Assembly: GCA_910585815.1 (NCBI GenBank)
Contig: CAJUFJ010000032.1
Location: forward strand, 1-38,489
DNA length: 38,489 bases
Reading direction: 5' to 3'
Source of the DNA: an uncultured Oscillospiraceae bacterium
Lineage (GTDB): Bacteria > Bacillota > Clostridia > Oscillospirales > Oscillospiraceae
Shown here: positions 1 through 6,787 of the stretch, piece by piece
Numbering within the stretch: position 1 is the stretch's first letter
How the letters are laid out: each line of letters opens with the position of its first letter
Program-made: the position numbers and the translations under genes
Notes under the pieces: model-generated
Database searches by the model: none
What the model was told of the DNA's origin: nothing
What the model saw: the letters and a program-made list of their open reading frames with translations, nothing else

Positions 1-58
1 CTCAGTCAGCCTTCGGCTGACAGCTCCTTTCCAAAGGAGCCTTGCCCTGCGGGGGGAC
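1..58. repeat. Partial copy of dispersed palindromic repeat (family A)
   Basis: Contains the motif CAGTCAGCCTTCGGCTGACA (a short hairpin) followed by AGCTCCTTT/AAAGGAGC and the tail CCTGCGGGGGGAC. The same modules recur at 121-288, 2450-2503, 8738-8945, 12452-12659, 17257-17393 and 30800-31050. The copy is cut by the window edge. No coding function is seen here. Confidence 0.8.
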
Positions 59-120
59 GTTAGGTGTGGGGCGCGACGGCCCCGGCCCGCCATCCCCCCC
101 GTCCCCGCCGCGCGGACAAA

Positions 121-288
121 GGCTCCCTCCCCGAGGGAGCTGTCAGCGAAGCTGACTGAGGGAGTCACCCCGGATTCGGCTGATTGAGGGAGTCCTCAAG
201 GCCCCCGCAGACCTCCGGAGGACTCCCTCCGTCACGGCTTCGCCGCGCCACCTCCCTCTAGGAGGGAGGCTTTTCCCTGCGGGGGACG
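121..288. repeat. Dispersed palindromic repeat (family A), two-arm copy
   Basis: The left arm is a hairpin GGCTCCCTC/GAGGGAGC joined to GTCAGCGAAGCTGAC. The right arm is GACTCCCTC, CACGGCTTCGCCG and CCTCCCTC/GAGGGAGG, closed by the tail CCTGCGGGGGACG. The arms are partly inverted relative to each other, as in a MITE-like element without coding capacity. Open frames through this block are artefacts of the repeat. Nothing else is seen between 1 and 307. Confidence 0.75.
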
Positions 289-307
289 AGGGGGAGTAAC
301 AGCATAA

Positions 308-331
308 GGGCCCGCACATCTGTGCGGGCCC
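308..331 (-). terminator. Hairpin downstream of the lipoprotein gene
   Basis: A perfect 11-bp inverted repeat (GGGCCCGCACA, 2-nt loop, TGTGCGGGCCC) lies 7 bp beyond the stop codon of the minus-strand lipoprotein gene. The following minus-strand bases are only mildly U-rich, so it may be a weak terminator or an mRNA 3' stabiliser. Confidence 0.6.
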
Positions 332-338
332 TGGATTC

Positions 339-695
339 TTATGAATTTTTATCAGAAGGCCACTCAAGATTGCTCCAGTCGATTCCGCTTTTTTTATCCC
401 GGATAATCTCACCCTCATAGGGAACAAAAATATTCTCATAGGTGCCTTCCTGAATGTGTACTATGCTGATTGACACTCCTTTGGGCCCTACCACTGTACT
501 GGTGACTGTATCATCGTCTATCTTTTTACGGACCGTGATATATTCCCCTTCTGTGCTTGTGCCCTCCGTCCAGGCTGATTGGCCGGAAGTACTTGGCTGA
601 GAAGATGGCTGGGATTGTTTCTGGCAACCTGAGAAACAGACGGCCGAAGTTAAGAGTATGAATAGAAGTAGGGAAAGGCTTTGTATCTTTCTCAT
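339..695 (-). CDS. Small putative lipoprotein of unknown function
   Basis: Encodes 118 aa. The ATG at 693-695 is preceded by GGAGG at good spacing; an upstream in-frame ATG at 740 lacks this. The N-terminus is a lipoprotein signal: MRKIQ, a hydrophobic core of about 12 residues, then FSGC as a lipobox, so the mature protein would be lipid-anchored outside the membrane. A Gln/Ser/Pro-rich linker follows, then a short domain with alternating beta-type residues and no motif I recognise. The gene is clearly more AT-rich than its neighbours and stands alone, divergent from the MATE gene, which suggests recent acquisition. Function unknown. Confidence 0.75.
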   Translation of the reverse strand: MRKIQSLSLLLFILLTSAVCFSGCQKQSQPSSQPSTSGQSAWTEGTSTEGEYITVRKKIDDDTVTSTVVGPKGVSISIVHIQEGTYENIFVPYEGEIIRDKKSGIDWSNLEWPSDKNS

Positions 696-1003
696 GGCAA
701 TATACCTCCACACCTTAAAGCTGGGAATAGAGAGCAACAATCTATAGCCTATTGGAAACGCATCCTTTTCAAGGATATATGATTATAACATATTTAAGAT
801 GATAACTGCAAGATAAAATTGATAAAGTCATCAAGTATATTACAGCACAATGCAGAAGCGGTAATCACACTTTGCATTTTCCCCTTGATATTTTGATGAA
901 AAAATCGAAAAGGTGAGGGGAAAAACCGTCAAAAATCAGCTAGCCAAGGAGGGGCGGGGCGGCTATAATAGGTCGGAGATTTTTAAAAGGAAGGTAGCCT
1001 GTT
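696..1003. other. AT-rich divergent intergenic region, MATE promoter
   Basis: A 308-bp gap between divergent genes. The left part is strongly AT-rich. An 8-bp inverted repeat TTTTCCCC (877-884) / GGGGAAAA (917-924) encloses a 32-nt AT-rich loop. A TATAAT at 964-969 is a likely -10 box for the MATE gene, without a good -35. I could not match the inverted repeat to a known riboswitch class. Confidence 0.5.
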
Positions 1004-2410
1004 ATGACCAGAGACCTGACCACCGGCAGCCCCATGCGGCTGATTATCGGCTTTGCCCTGCCCACCCTGTTCGGGATGCTGTTCCAGCAGCTCTACAACA
1101 TGGTGGACGCCATGATTGTGGGCAAACTGCTGGGCTCCGCAGCCCTGGCGGCGGTGGGCTCCACCGGCTCCGTCAACTTCTTTGTGATTGGCTTCTGCAT
1201 GGGGGTGTGCAACGGCTTTGCCATCCCGGTGGCCCAGCGGATGGGGGCGGGCGAGCCCTCTAAAATGCGCCGCTACGTGGCCAACGCCGCCTGGCTGTCG
1301 GTGCTCTTTGCGGTGGTCCTCACGGTGGCCACCGGCCTGCTGTGCCGGCAGATTCTCACCGTAATGCTTACCCCGGCGGACATCTTCGCCAACGCCTACG
1401 CCTACATTTTTGTCATCTTCATGGGCATCCCCGCCACCTTCCTGTATAACCTGCTGGCCGGAGTGATCCGCTCCCTGGGGGACAGCAAGACCCCAGTCTA
1501 CTTCCTGGCCCTGTCCTCGGTGCTGAACATCCTGCTGGACTTCGCCCTGATTCTGGGCTTCCAGGCCGGGGTGGCGGGGGCGGCCATCGCCACGGTGGCC
1601 TCCCAGGGGGTGTCCGGCATTGCCTGCCTGCTCTATATGAGGAAAAAATACCCCATCCTGCACATGACAAAGGAGGAGCGGCGGCTGGACCTCCACGCCT
1701 GCGGGGTGCTGTGCGCCATGGGCATCCCCATGGGCCTGCAATACTCCATCACCGCCATCGGGTCCATTGTGCTCCAGTCCTCGGTAAACGCCCTGGGCAG
1801 CCTCTATGTGGCCGCCGTGGCGGCGGGAGGCAAGGTATACCAGCTGCTGGCCTGCCCCTTCGACGCCATGGGGGCCACCATGGCCACCTACTGCGGCCAG
1901 AACGTGGGGGCCTGCCGGCTGGACCGCCTGTCCAGGGGCATCCGCGCCTGCGCCCTGCTGGGCCTGGGCTACTCGGTCGTCGCCTTCTGCGCCATGCTCC
2001 GCTTCGCCCCCCAGTGCGCCCTGCTCTTTCTGGATTCCAGGGAGCTGGACGCCGCCCTGCTTACCCAGCTTACCAGCCGGTATATCCTGATTCAGTCCGC
2101 CTTCTTCTTCCCCCTGGCCCTGGTGAATATCGTCCGGTTCTCCATCCAGGGGATGGGCTTCAGCCCCTTTGCCATCCTGGCTGGGGTGCTGGAGATGGCC
2201 GCCCGCACCGGGGTGGGGATGATTCTGGTGCCTGCCTTCGGCTACACCGCCGCCTGCTTTGCCTCCCCCGCCGCCTGGGTGTGCGCCGACCTGTTCCTGA
2301 TCCCCGCCAGTGCCCTGTGCATCGCCAGACTGCGCCGGCTCTACCCCAACCAGCCCGAGGAGCTGCCTGAGACCCGGCCCGTCCCCCTGAAAGCGGGGGC
2401 CCACCGGTAA
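1004..2410 (+). CDS. MATE family efflux transporter
   Basis: Encodes 468 aa, the usual size for a 12-helix MATE antiporter, which exports cationic drugs or metabolites in exchange for Na+ or H+. The N-terminus begins with a short cytosolic TTGSPMRLI segment typical of the family, then a hydrophobic helix ending FGMLFQQLYNMVDAMIVG, a hallmark of clostridial NorM/VmrA-like MATE proteins. The two-lobe pattern of hydrophobic segments runs to about residue 450 and a short charged tail follows. The ATG is preceded by AAAGGAAGG. It is monocistronic, with a repeat and terminator region behind it. The substrate cannot be inferred. Confidence 0.93.
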   Translation: MTRDLTTGSPMRLIIGFALPTLFGMLFQQLYNMVDAMIVGKLLGSAALAAVGSTGSVNFFVIGFCMGVCNGFAIPVAQRMGAGEPSKMRRYVANAAWLSVLFAVVLTVATGLLCRQILTVMLTPADIFANAYAYIFVIFMGIPATFLYNLLAGVIRSLGDSKTPVYFLALSSVLNILLDFALILGFQAGVAGAAIATVASQGVSGIACLLYMRKKYPILHMTKEERRLDLHACGVLCAMGIPMGLQYSITAIGSIVLQSSVNALGSLYVAAVAAGGKVYQLLACPFDAMGATMATYCGQNVGACRLDRLSRGIRACALLGLGYSVVAFCAMLRFAPQCALLFLDSRELDAALLTQLTSRYILIQSAFFFPLALVNIVRFSIQGMGFSPFAILAGVLEMAARTGVGMILVPAFGYTAACFASPAAWVCADLFLIPASALCIARLRRLYPNQPEELPETRPVPLKAGAHR

Positions 2411-2449
2411 AAAAGCCTCCGTTTTCCATGGGAAAAGTCTTCCGCTGCC

Positions 2450-2503
2450 CTCTCAGTCAGCCTTGCGGCTGACAGCTCCCCCAGAGGGGGAGCTTGAGGG
2501 TGG
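2450..2503. repeat. Short copy of family A palindromic repeat
   Basis: Contains CTCAGTCAGCCTTGCGGCTG, then ACAGCTCCCCCAGAGGGGGAGCT, close to the copy at 1-45. It lies in the 3' flank of the MATE gene and may act as its transcription terminator hairpin. Confidence 0.7.
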
Positions 2504-2570
2504 TTTCGGGAAGGCTTTTTGTAAACAAATATCCCCCGGCATGGCCGGGGGGCGAGCTGCAAAAAGAAGA

Positions 2571-2598
2571 CCTGTCCGCCGGAGCGGACAGGTTTTTT
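2571..2598 (-). terminator. Terminator of the rpsF-ssb-rpsR operon, possibly bidirectional
   Basis: CCTGTCCG and CGGACAGG form a stem directly after the rpsR stop codon. T-runs flank it on both sides (TTTTTT on the plus strand; TCTTCTTTTT on the minus strand), so it could stop transcription from either direction. A second GC-rich hairpin lies at 2533-2551. Confidence 0.8.
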
Positions 2599-2601
2599 CA
2601 A

Positions 2602-2847
2602 TCAGTCGGTGACGTAGGGCAGCAGGGCGACCTGACGGGCGCGCTTGATGGCCTCGGTCAGCTGGCGCTGATGCATGGCGCAGGTGCCGGTGGTGCGGCG
2701 GGGCAGAATCTTGGCCCGCTCGGATGTGAACCGGCGCAGCTTGGCGGCGTCCTTATAGTCGATGCACTCCACCTTGTCGGCGCAGAAGGCACAGACCTTG
2801 CGGCGCTTACGGCCCCGCATGGGCTTGTTATCGCGTTCCATAGCCAT
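2602..2847 (-). CDS. rpsR: 30S ribosomal protein S18
   Basis: Encodes 81 aa. S18 binds S6 and 16S rRNA on the platform of the small subunit. The conserved core IDYKDAAKLRRF, SERAKILPRR and TGTCAMHQRQL is all present. Unlike the Bacillus subtilis protein, it keeps cysteines in CAFCADKVEC and GTCAMH, the zinc-binding (C+) form of S18. It is the last gene of rpsF-ssb-rpsR, 38 bp after ssb. The start at 2847 is 8 nt from AAGGAGG; an internal Met at codon 3 is less well placed. Confidence 0.97.
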   Translation of the reverse strand: MAMERDNKPMRGRKRRKVCAFCADKVECIDYKDAAKLRRFTSERAKILPRRTTGTCAMHQRQLTEAIKRARQVALLPYVTD

Positions 2848-2885
2848 GAGATTAACCTCCTTTTACGACCTTAAAACGGTCAAAG

Positions 2886-3371
2886 TCAAAACGGCAGGTT
2901 GCCGTCGTCTGTTGAGAGCTCAGCGAACTGGTCGCCGTCCGCGGGGGGGGCGCCGTAACCGCCGAAGGGATCGGAGCGGGGGGCCGGGGCGGAATAGCCG
3001 CTCTGCCCGCCGCCGTAGCTGGGGGAGTAGCCGCTGCCGTCGCCGTCCCGCCGGGAGTCACCGAAATAGACGTTGTCGGCCACCACCTCGGCGCTGGTGC
3101 GCTTGTTGCCCTCCTTGTCGGTCCAGTCGCGCATCTGGAGCCGGCCCTCCACCACAGCCATGCGGCCCTTGGTAAAGTAGCGGCTGACAAATTCGCCGGT
3201 GGCCCGCCAGGCCACCACGTCGATCCAGTCGGTGCCCCGCTCGCCGGTGTTCTTGTCCTTAAAGTCCCGGTCCACCGCCAGCCGGAAGGAGGCCACAGGG
3301 ACCCCCGACTGGGTGCGCCGGAGCTCAGGATCCCGGGCCAGACGGCCCATGATTACAATGTGGTTGAGCAA
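2886..3371 (-). CDS. ssb: Single-stranded DNA-binding protein
   Basis: Encodes 161 aa. It coats single-stranded DNA in replication, repair and recombination, usually as a tetramer of OB folds. The OB domain covers residues 1-105, starting LNHIVIMGRLARDPELR. A disordered Gly/Ser/Tyr/Pro-rich linker follows, and an acidic tip ending DDGNLPF is the partner-docking peptide of bacterial SSBs. The start is a TTG at 3369-3371; its AAGGAG (3381-3386) overlaps the rpsF stop codon, so translation is probably coupled to rpsF. It is the middle gene of the classic S6-SSB-S18 operon. Confidence 0.97.
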   Translation of the reverse strand: MLNHIVIMGRLARDPELRRTQSGVPVASFRLAVDRDFKDKNTGERGTDWIDVVAWRATGEFVSRYFTKGRMAVVEGRLQMRDWTDKEGNKRTSAEVVADNVYFGDSRRDGDGSGYSPSYGGGQSGYSAPAPRSDPFGGYGAPPADGDQFAELSTDDGNLPF

Positions 3372-3384
3372 TGCCGCGCCCTCC

Positions 3385-3681
3385 TTACTCGTCCTTGCAG
3401 ACGATCATGGAGCGCATCACGCCGTCGGTGATCCGGAAGATACGGTCCAGCTCTGCGGGAACGGCGACGGCGGCGGTGAAGGTCATCAGCACGTAGTAGC
3501 CCTCCATCAGGTCCTGGATGGGATAGGCCAGCCGGCGCTTGCCCCACTCGTCGATCTCGGACACGGTGCCGTTTGCCTCCACCACGCCCTTGAACCGCTC
3601 CACCAGCGCCTTGATCTGATCTTCGTTCAGGTCGGGCTTCAGGATGTAGAGCGCCTCATAATTCGCATTGATTTTTGCCAT
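3385..3681 (-). CDS. rpsF: 30S ribosomal protein S6
   Basis: Encodes 98 aa, the standard length. S6 pairs with S18 on the small-subunit platform. The sequence opens with NYEALYILKPDL and continues with WGKRRLAYPI and EGYYVLM, the family signatures. The ATG at 3679-3681 is preceded by AAGGAGG at good spacing; a longer in-frame version would start inside the leader hairpin and is rejected. It is the first gene of rpsF-ssb-rpsR, transcribed from the promoter at 3769-3796. Confidence 0.97.
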   Translation of the reverse strand: MAKINANYEALYILKPDLNEDQIKALVERFKGVVEANGTVSEIDEWGKRRLAYPIQDLMEGYYVLMTFTAAVAVPAELDRIFRITDGVMRSMIVCKDE

Positions 3682-3710
3682 GTTTTGCACCTCCTTATGG
3701 ACATATGGCC

Positions 3711-3727
3711 CCCGGAATGCCTCCGGG
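3711..3727 (-). promoter_or_regulatory. Leader hairpin before rpsF, candidate S6:S18 autoregulatory site
   Basis: In the rpsF 5' leader, CCCGGA (minus strand 3727-3722) pairs with TCCGGG (3716-3711) about 20 nt before the Shine-Dalgarno. Bacterial rpsF leaders often carry a hairpin with an exposed CCG that binds the S6:S18 complex. The position and CCG-rich content fit, but I cannot confirm the bulge geometry by eye. Confidence 0.4.
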
Positions 3728-3768
3728 AGCAAGGATTTGTCCGTCTCCGCCAGGAGACAGGCCTAATC

Positions 3769-3796
3769 ATTATATCGGATATTTTGGAAAAGTCAA
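3769..3796 (-). promoter_or_regulatory. Promoter of rpsF-ssb-rpsR
   Basis: On the minus strand TTGACT (3796-3791), a 16-nt spacer and TATAAT (3774-3769) form a near-consensus sigma-A promoter, giving a leader of about 80 nt before rpsF. It sits just downstream of the terminator of the preceding kinase-like gene. Confidence 0.85.
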
Positions 3797-3812
3797 GGGT
3801 TTTTTACAAAAA

Positions 3813-3835
3813 AACCGCCTGTTTTTCAGGCGGTT
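3813..3835 (-). terminator. Intrinsic terminator of the kinase-like gene
   Basis: Minus strand: AACCGCCTG, a 5-nt A loop, CAGGCGGTT, then a run of seven T. It lies 14 bp after the stop codon of the gene at 3849-4892 and insulates it from the rpsF promoter. Confidence 0.9.
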
Positions 3836-3848
3836 TGGGAGAACGGGG

Positions 3849-4892
3849 TCAATCCAGCCCTTCCAGGCCAAAGAGGCTGGCGGGGAGGACGTCGGACAGC
3901 TCCATCAGCACCGGGTCCAGGCCGCCGTCCCGCTGGACGGCGGGGGCGCGGACCGAGCTGCGGCCGTTCAGGGGGCCGGTGGGCAGGGAGACCAGCACGC
4001 TGGGGGGGCGGTCTCCCCCCTGAACCAGCAACTTCCCCCGGTGAAGGGCGGCGATATGCCGGGCGATGGGCAGGCCCAGCCCAGCCCCCTGGCCGGGCAG
4101 GGGGAGGCCTCCGCCCTGGTCCTCCTGGAGCAGGGCGGCCAGCTGCCGCCGGCTGGGGGGCGCGCCCAGGTTGGACACCACCAGGATGGCCCAGCCGCCC
4201 CCCCGGCGCAGGGCGACCCCCACCCTGCCCTCCCCCACCGCCCGGGCGGCGTTGGAGATCAGGCCCAGCAGCAGCCTGCGCAGTAGCTCCGGGTCGCCGG
4301 GGATGAGCAGCCCCGACTCCCGGCTCCGGTACTCCAGCTGGATGCCCGACTCCCGGAGCAGGTCGCCGGCGGAGCGGATGGTGTCCCGGCACAGGCCGGC
4401 CAGGTCCATGGTCACCGGGTGGAAGGGGACCCCCTCCTCCCCGGCCGCCTGCTGCATAAATTCCAGGTTGCTGATCAGGCGGAACAGGCGGTGAAAGGTC
4501 TTGTTGAAGCCCGCAGGGGCCCCCTGACCTGGGAAGGCATCTCCCCCCGCCTCGGCCAGAATGTCCCCCAGCAGGGCCCGCAGCTGCTGGAGGGCCCCGT
4601 CCAGCTGCCACTCCTTCAGGGCGGCCTCCCGGGGACTGGGCCGGAAGGAGAGCACGCAGCCCTCCGGCCCCGACTTGCAGCTGTAGCTGTAGACGGTGTC
4701 GTCCACGACGAAGGAGCCCGTTCCCGACTCCCCCTGCTCCGGCAGGGCGATGCAGGCCGGCAGCGGAGCCCCGGGGGTGAGCTGGGGCAGATATTGGCGG
4801 GCTTTCTCATTGGAGGCAAGCACAGTGCCCCCGCGGACTTGGACCACGCTCTCGGGAAAGCTGTCCAACAGGGACTGGATGGAATCAAGCAT
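3849..4892 (-). CDS. Histidine-kinase-like ATPase lacking a clear phosphoacceptor His
   Basis: Encodes 347 aa. Residues 1-80 look like a small PAS-type sensor. Residues about 92-150 resemble the two-helix dimerisation region of histidine kinases, ending FRLISNLEFMQQAAG, the usual end of helix 2. Residues about 200-305 are a GHKL ATPase with an N-box Asn at 214 (LISNAAR) and a glycine box GAGLGLPIARH at 269-279. In helix 1, where H-E/D-x-R-T-P is expected, there is no histidine; His134 lies in helix 2. It may be a non-phosphorylating or highly diverged sensor. No membrane segment, no neighbouring response regulator. The start at 4892 follows AAAGGGG. A perfect Spo0A box lies upstream of its promoter. 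Confidence 0.75.
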   Translation of the reverse strand: MLDSIQSLLDSFPESVVQVRGGTVLASNEKARQYLPQLTPGAPLPACIALPEQGESGTGSFVVDDTVYSYSCKSGPEGCVLSFRPSPREAALKEWQLDGALQQLRALLGDILAEAGGDAFPGQGAPAGFNKTFHRLFRLISNLEFMQQAAGEEGVPFHPVTMDLAGLCRDTIRSAGDLLRESGIQLEYRSRESGLLIPGDPELLRRLLLGLISNAARAVGEGRVGVALRRGGGWAILVVSNLGAPPSRRQLAALLQEDQGGGLPLPGQGAGLGLPIARHIAALHRGKLLVQGGDRPPSVLVSLPTGPLNGRSSVRAPAVQRDGGLDPVLMELSDVLPASLFGLEGLD

Positions 4893-4986
4893 AAATACCC
4901 CTTTACAAACTGGAGCCTTCCGGGCGCGGCCGCAAGTTTTATCTGGTTGTAGCATTCGCCGGAGCATTTCCGGCTATAACCGCACT

Positions 4987-5039
4987 AGTATATCAAATTT
5001 TTCCACCCACTACAATAGAAAAAGTCGAGAAATGTCGAA
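4987..5039 (-). promoter_or_regulatory. Promoter of the kinase-like gene with upstream Spo0A box
   Basis: Minus strand: TTGTAG (5015-5010), a 17-nt spacer and TATACT (4992-4987). Upstream, at 5039-5033, TTCGACA matches the Spo0A box exactly. The placement would suit direct Spo0A control of this gene. The rest of the 4893-5222 gap holds the gap promoter. Confidence 0.55.
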
Positions 5040-5155
5040 AAAACTGACAAAGCCCCTTCATTTGAAAGGCGGCCTTTTGCTGGTTGGCAAAATTTCGGTT
5101 ATTTTTTGGCTTAAAACTATGAAAAAAAACACTAGGAAAATCAATATCTCCGGGG

Positions 5156-5161
5156 TATAAT
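5156..5161 (+). promoter_or_regulatory. -10 box of gap
   Basis: TATAAT lies about 60 nt before the gap start codon, with no convincing -35 hexamer 16-18 nt upstream. The flanking sequence from 5100 is A/T-rich, which may act as an UP element. Confidence 0.5.
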
Positions 5162-5222
5162 AAATGACGCTACCAATGCCGCGGGGCGCCGCGGATAAAT
5201 TGATAATAAAGGAGTCATTCAC

Positions 5223-6233
5223 ATGAGCATCAAAGTTGGCATCAATGGTTTTGGCCGCATCGGCCGCATGGTGTTCCGCGCCAGCCTGAATCACCCCGAA
5301 ATCGAGATTGTGGGCATCAACGACCTGTGCCCCGCCGAGTACCTCGCCTATATGCTGAAGTACGACACGATGCACGGCACCTGCCAGGCCGAGATCGGCC
5401 ACACCGAGAACGCCATCGTGGTCAACGGCAAGGAGATTCCCGTCTCCGCCGAGCGCAACCCCGCCGACCTGCCCTGGGCCAAGCTGGGTGCTGAGTATGT
5501 GGTGGAGTCCACCGGCCTGTTCCTGACCAAGGAGAAGGCCCAGGGCCACCTGGACGCCGGCGCCAAGAAGGTTATCATGTCCGCCCCCTCCAAGGACGAC
5601 ACCCCCATGTTCGTGTGCGGCGTCAACCTGGACAAGTACACCACCGACATGAACTTCGTGTCCAACGCCTCCTGCACCACCAACTGCCTGGCCCCCATCG
5701 CCAAGGTGCTCAACGACAACTGGGGCATCACCGAGGGCCTGATGACCACCGTTCACTCCGTCACCGCCACCCAGAAGACCGTTGACGGCCCCTCCCTGAA
5801 GGACTGGCGCGGCGGCCGCGCTGCCACCGGCAACATCATCCCCTCCTCCACCGGCGCCGCCAAGGCCGTGGGTAAGGTTATCCCCGCCCTGAATGGCAAG
5901 CTGACCGGTATGTCCATGCGCGTGCCCACCCTGGACGTGTCCGTGGTGGACCTGACCGTCAACCTGGCCAAGCCCGCCAAGTATGAGGAGATCTGCGCCG
6001 CCATGAAGAAGGCTTCTGAGGGCGAGCTGAAGGGCATCCTGGGCTACACCGACGAGGCCGTTGTGTCCTCCGACTTCCTGGGCGACACCCGCACCTCCAT
6101 CTTCGACGCCGACGCCGGCATCGCCCTGACCGACACCTTCGTGAAGGTCGTGTCCTGGTACGACAACGAGATCGGTTACTCCAACAAGGTTCTGGAGCTT
6201 ATCGAGCATATGTACTCCGTGGATCACAAGTAA
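5223..6233 (+). CDS. gap: Type I glyceraldehyde-3-phosphate dehydrogenase
   Basis: Encodes 336 aa, the standard length. It oxidises glyceraldehyde 3-phosphate to 1,3-bisphosphoglycerate with NAD+ and phosphate, in cytosolic glycolysis. The Rossmann NAD fold begins KVGINGFGRIGR. The catalytic Cys is residue 151 in SNASCTTNCLAP, with the partner His178 in TTVHSVT. The C-terminus WYDNEIGYSNKVLELIEHM is canonical. AAAGGAG lies 10 nt before the ATG. Codon use is very strongly biased to GC-ending codons, as expected for a highly expressed gene. It stands alone rather than with pgk-tpi-pgm. Confidence 0.98.
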   Translation: MSIKVGINGFGRIGRMVFRASLNHPEIEIVGINDLCPAEYLAYMLKYDTMHGTCQAEIGHTENAIVVNGKEIPVSAERNPADLPWAKLGAEYVVESTGLFLTKEKAQGHLDAGAKKVIMSAPSKDDTPMFVCGVNLDKYTTDMNFVSNASCTTNCLAPIAKVLNDNWGITEGLMTTVHSVTATQKTVDGPSLKDWRGGRAATGNIIPSSTGAAKAVGKVIPALNGKLTGMSMRVPTLDVSVVDLTVNLAKPAKYEEICAAMKKASEGELKGILGYTDEAVVSSDFLGDTRTSIFDADAGIALTDTFVKVVSWYDNEIGYSNKVLELIEHMYSVDHK

Positions 6234-6248
6234 TTTCATCCCCCCTTC

Positions 6249-6277
6249 GGAGCGCCGCTGATGCGGCGCTCCTTTTT
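6249..6277 (+). terminator. Intrinsic terminator of gap
   Basis: GGAGCGCCGC, TGAT loop, GCGGCGCTCC, then TTTTT, 15 bp after the gap stop codon. A textbook rho-independent terminator. Confidence 0.95.
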
Positions 6278-6295
6278 GTTCTTTTATGTATATTG

Positions 6296-6380
6296 TAGCA
6301 AATATTGCTATTTATGTGTGTCGAAATTTGTTAATCGAGAAATAAATATTTATCTTTGCGTTTTATAGCAATATCTGCGA
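6296..6380. promoter_or_regulatory. Candidate operator pair upstream of the XRE gene
   Basis: A perfect dyad TAGCAA-ATA-TTGCTA at 6296-6310 is echoed 70 bp downstream by TAGCAA-TAT-CTGCGA at 6366-6380, where only the left half-site is kept. The sites lie in an AT-rich stretch just before the XRE regulator, the usual location for autoregulatory operators of this family. Confidence 0.5.
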
Positions 6381-6417
6381 CAGAAACTGCATACTGAATG
6401 ACAAGAGAGGTGTCAGT

Positions 6418-6750
6418 ATGCACTATCGAGAGCGGTTAAGAGAATGGATCAGCGACCACGATTTAAAGCAGAAAAAGCTGGCCGGGGAGCTGGATATTAC
6501 AGAGTCTGTCATCAGCAACTACATGACCGGGCGCAGCCAGATGCCCATTGAAATGCTGGTTAAAATGGCGGACCACTTTGGTGTCAGCGTGGACTATTTG
6601 GCGGGCGTTACGGACAACCCCGAGCCGCCTGTGAGATTAAGCACGACGGAACAGCAGCTTGTCGAAGCCTTCCGGACGCTTACACCGCTCCAAAAGGAGC
6701 TTATTCTGCAAAATGTCCAGTTCATGCAGGAGCAGAACCGGAGAGAATAA
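6418..6750 (+). CDS. XRE-family transcriptional regulator
   Basis: Encodes 110 aa. Residues about 5-62 form a Cro/C1 helix-turn-helix: LKQKKLAGELDITESVISNY is the HTH core, then MPIEMLVKMADHFGVSVDYLAG, the typical final helix. The C-terminal 40 residues form a helical segment (LSTTEQQLVEAFRTL, LQKELILQNVQFMQEQ), probably for dimerisation. The start is preceded by AGAGAGGTG. The gene is less GC-rich than gap and stands alone. It resembles stand-alone chromosomal regulators rather than a phage repressor, as no phage genes are nearby. Targets unknown; autoregulation through the upstream dyads is an inference. Confidence 0.9.
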   Translation: MHYRERLREWISDHDLKQKKLAGELDITESVISNYMTGRSQMPIEMLVKMADHFGVSVDYLAGVTDNPEPPVRLSTTEQQLVEAFRTLTPLQKELILQNVQFMQEQNRRE

Positions 6751-6757
6751 GAGGAAG

Positions 6758-6784
6758 GGCCCCCGGCTTGCGCCGGGGGCCTTT
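6758..6784. terminator. Bidirectional terminator between the XRE and cyclase genes
   Basis: GGCCCCCGGC, TTGC loop, GCCGGGGGCC, followed by TTT on the plus strand. It sits in the 37-bp gap between convergent genes and ends 4 bp before the cyclase stop codon, so it probably serves both. Confidence 0.75.
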
Positions 6785-6787
6785 GCA

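Noticed and set aside
877..924. Riboswitch before the MATE gene
   Set aside because: Only an isolated 8-bp inverted repeat with an AT-rich loop, upstream of the likely -10 box; no conserved block of a known exporter-linked riboswitch.
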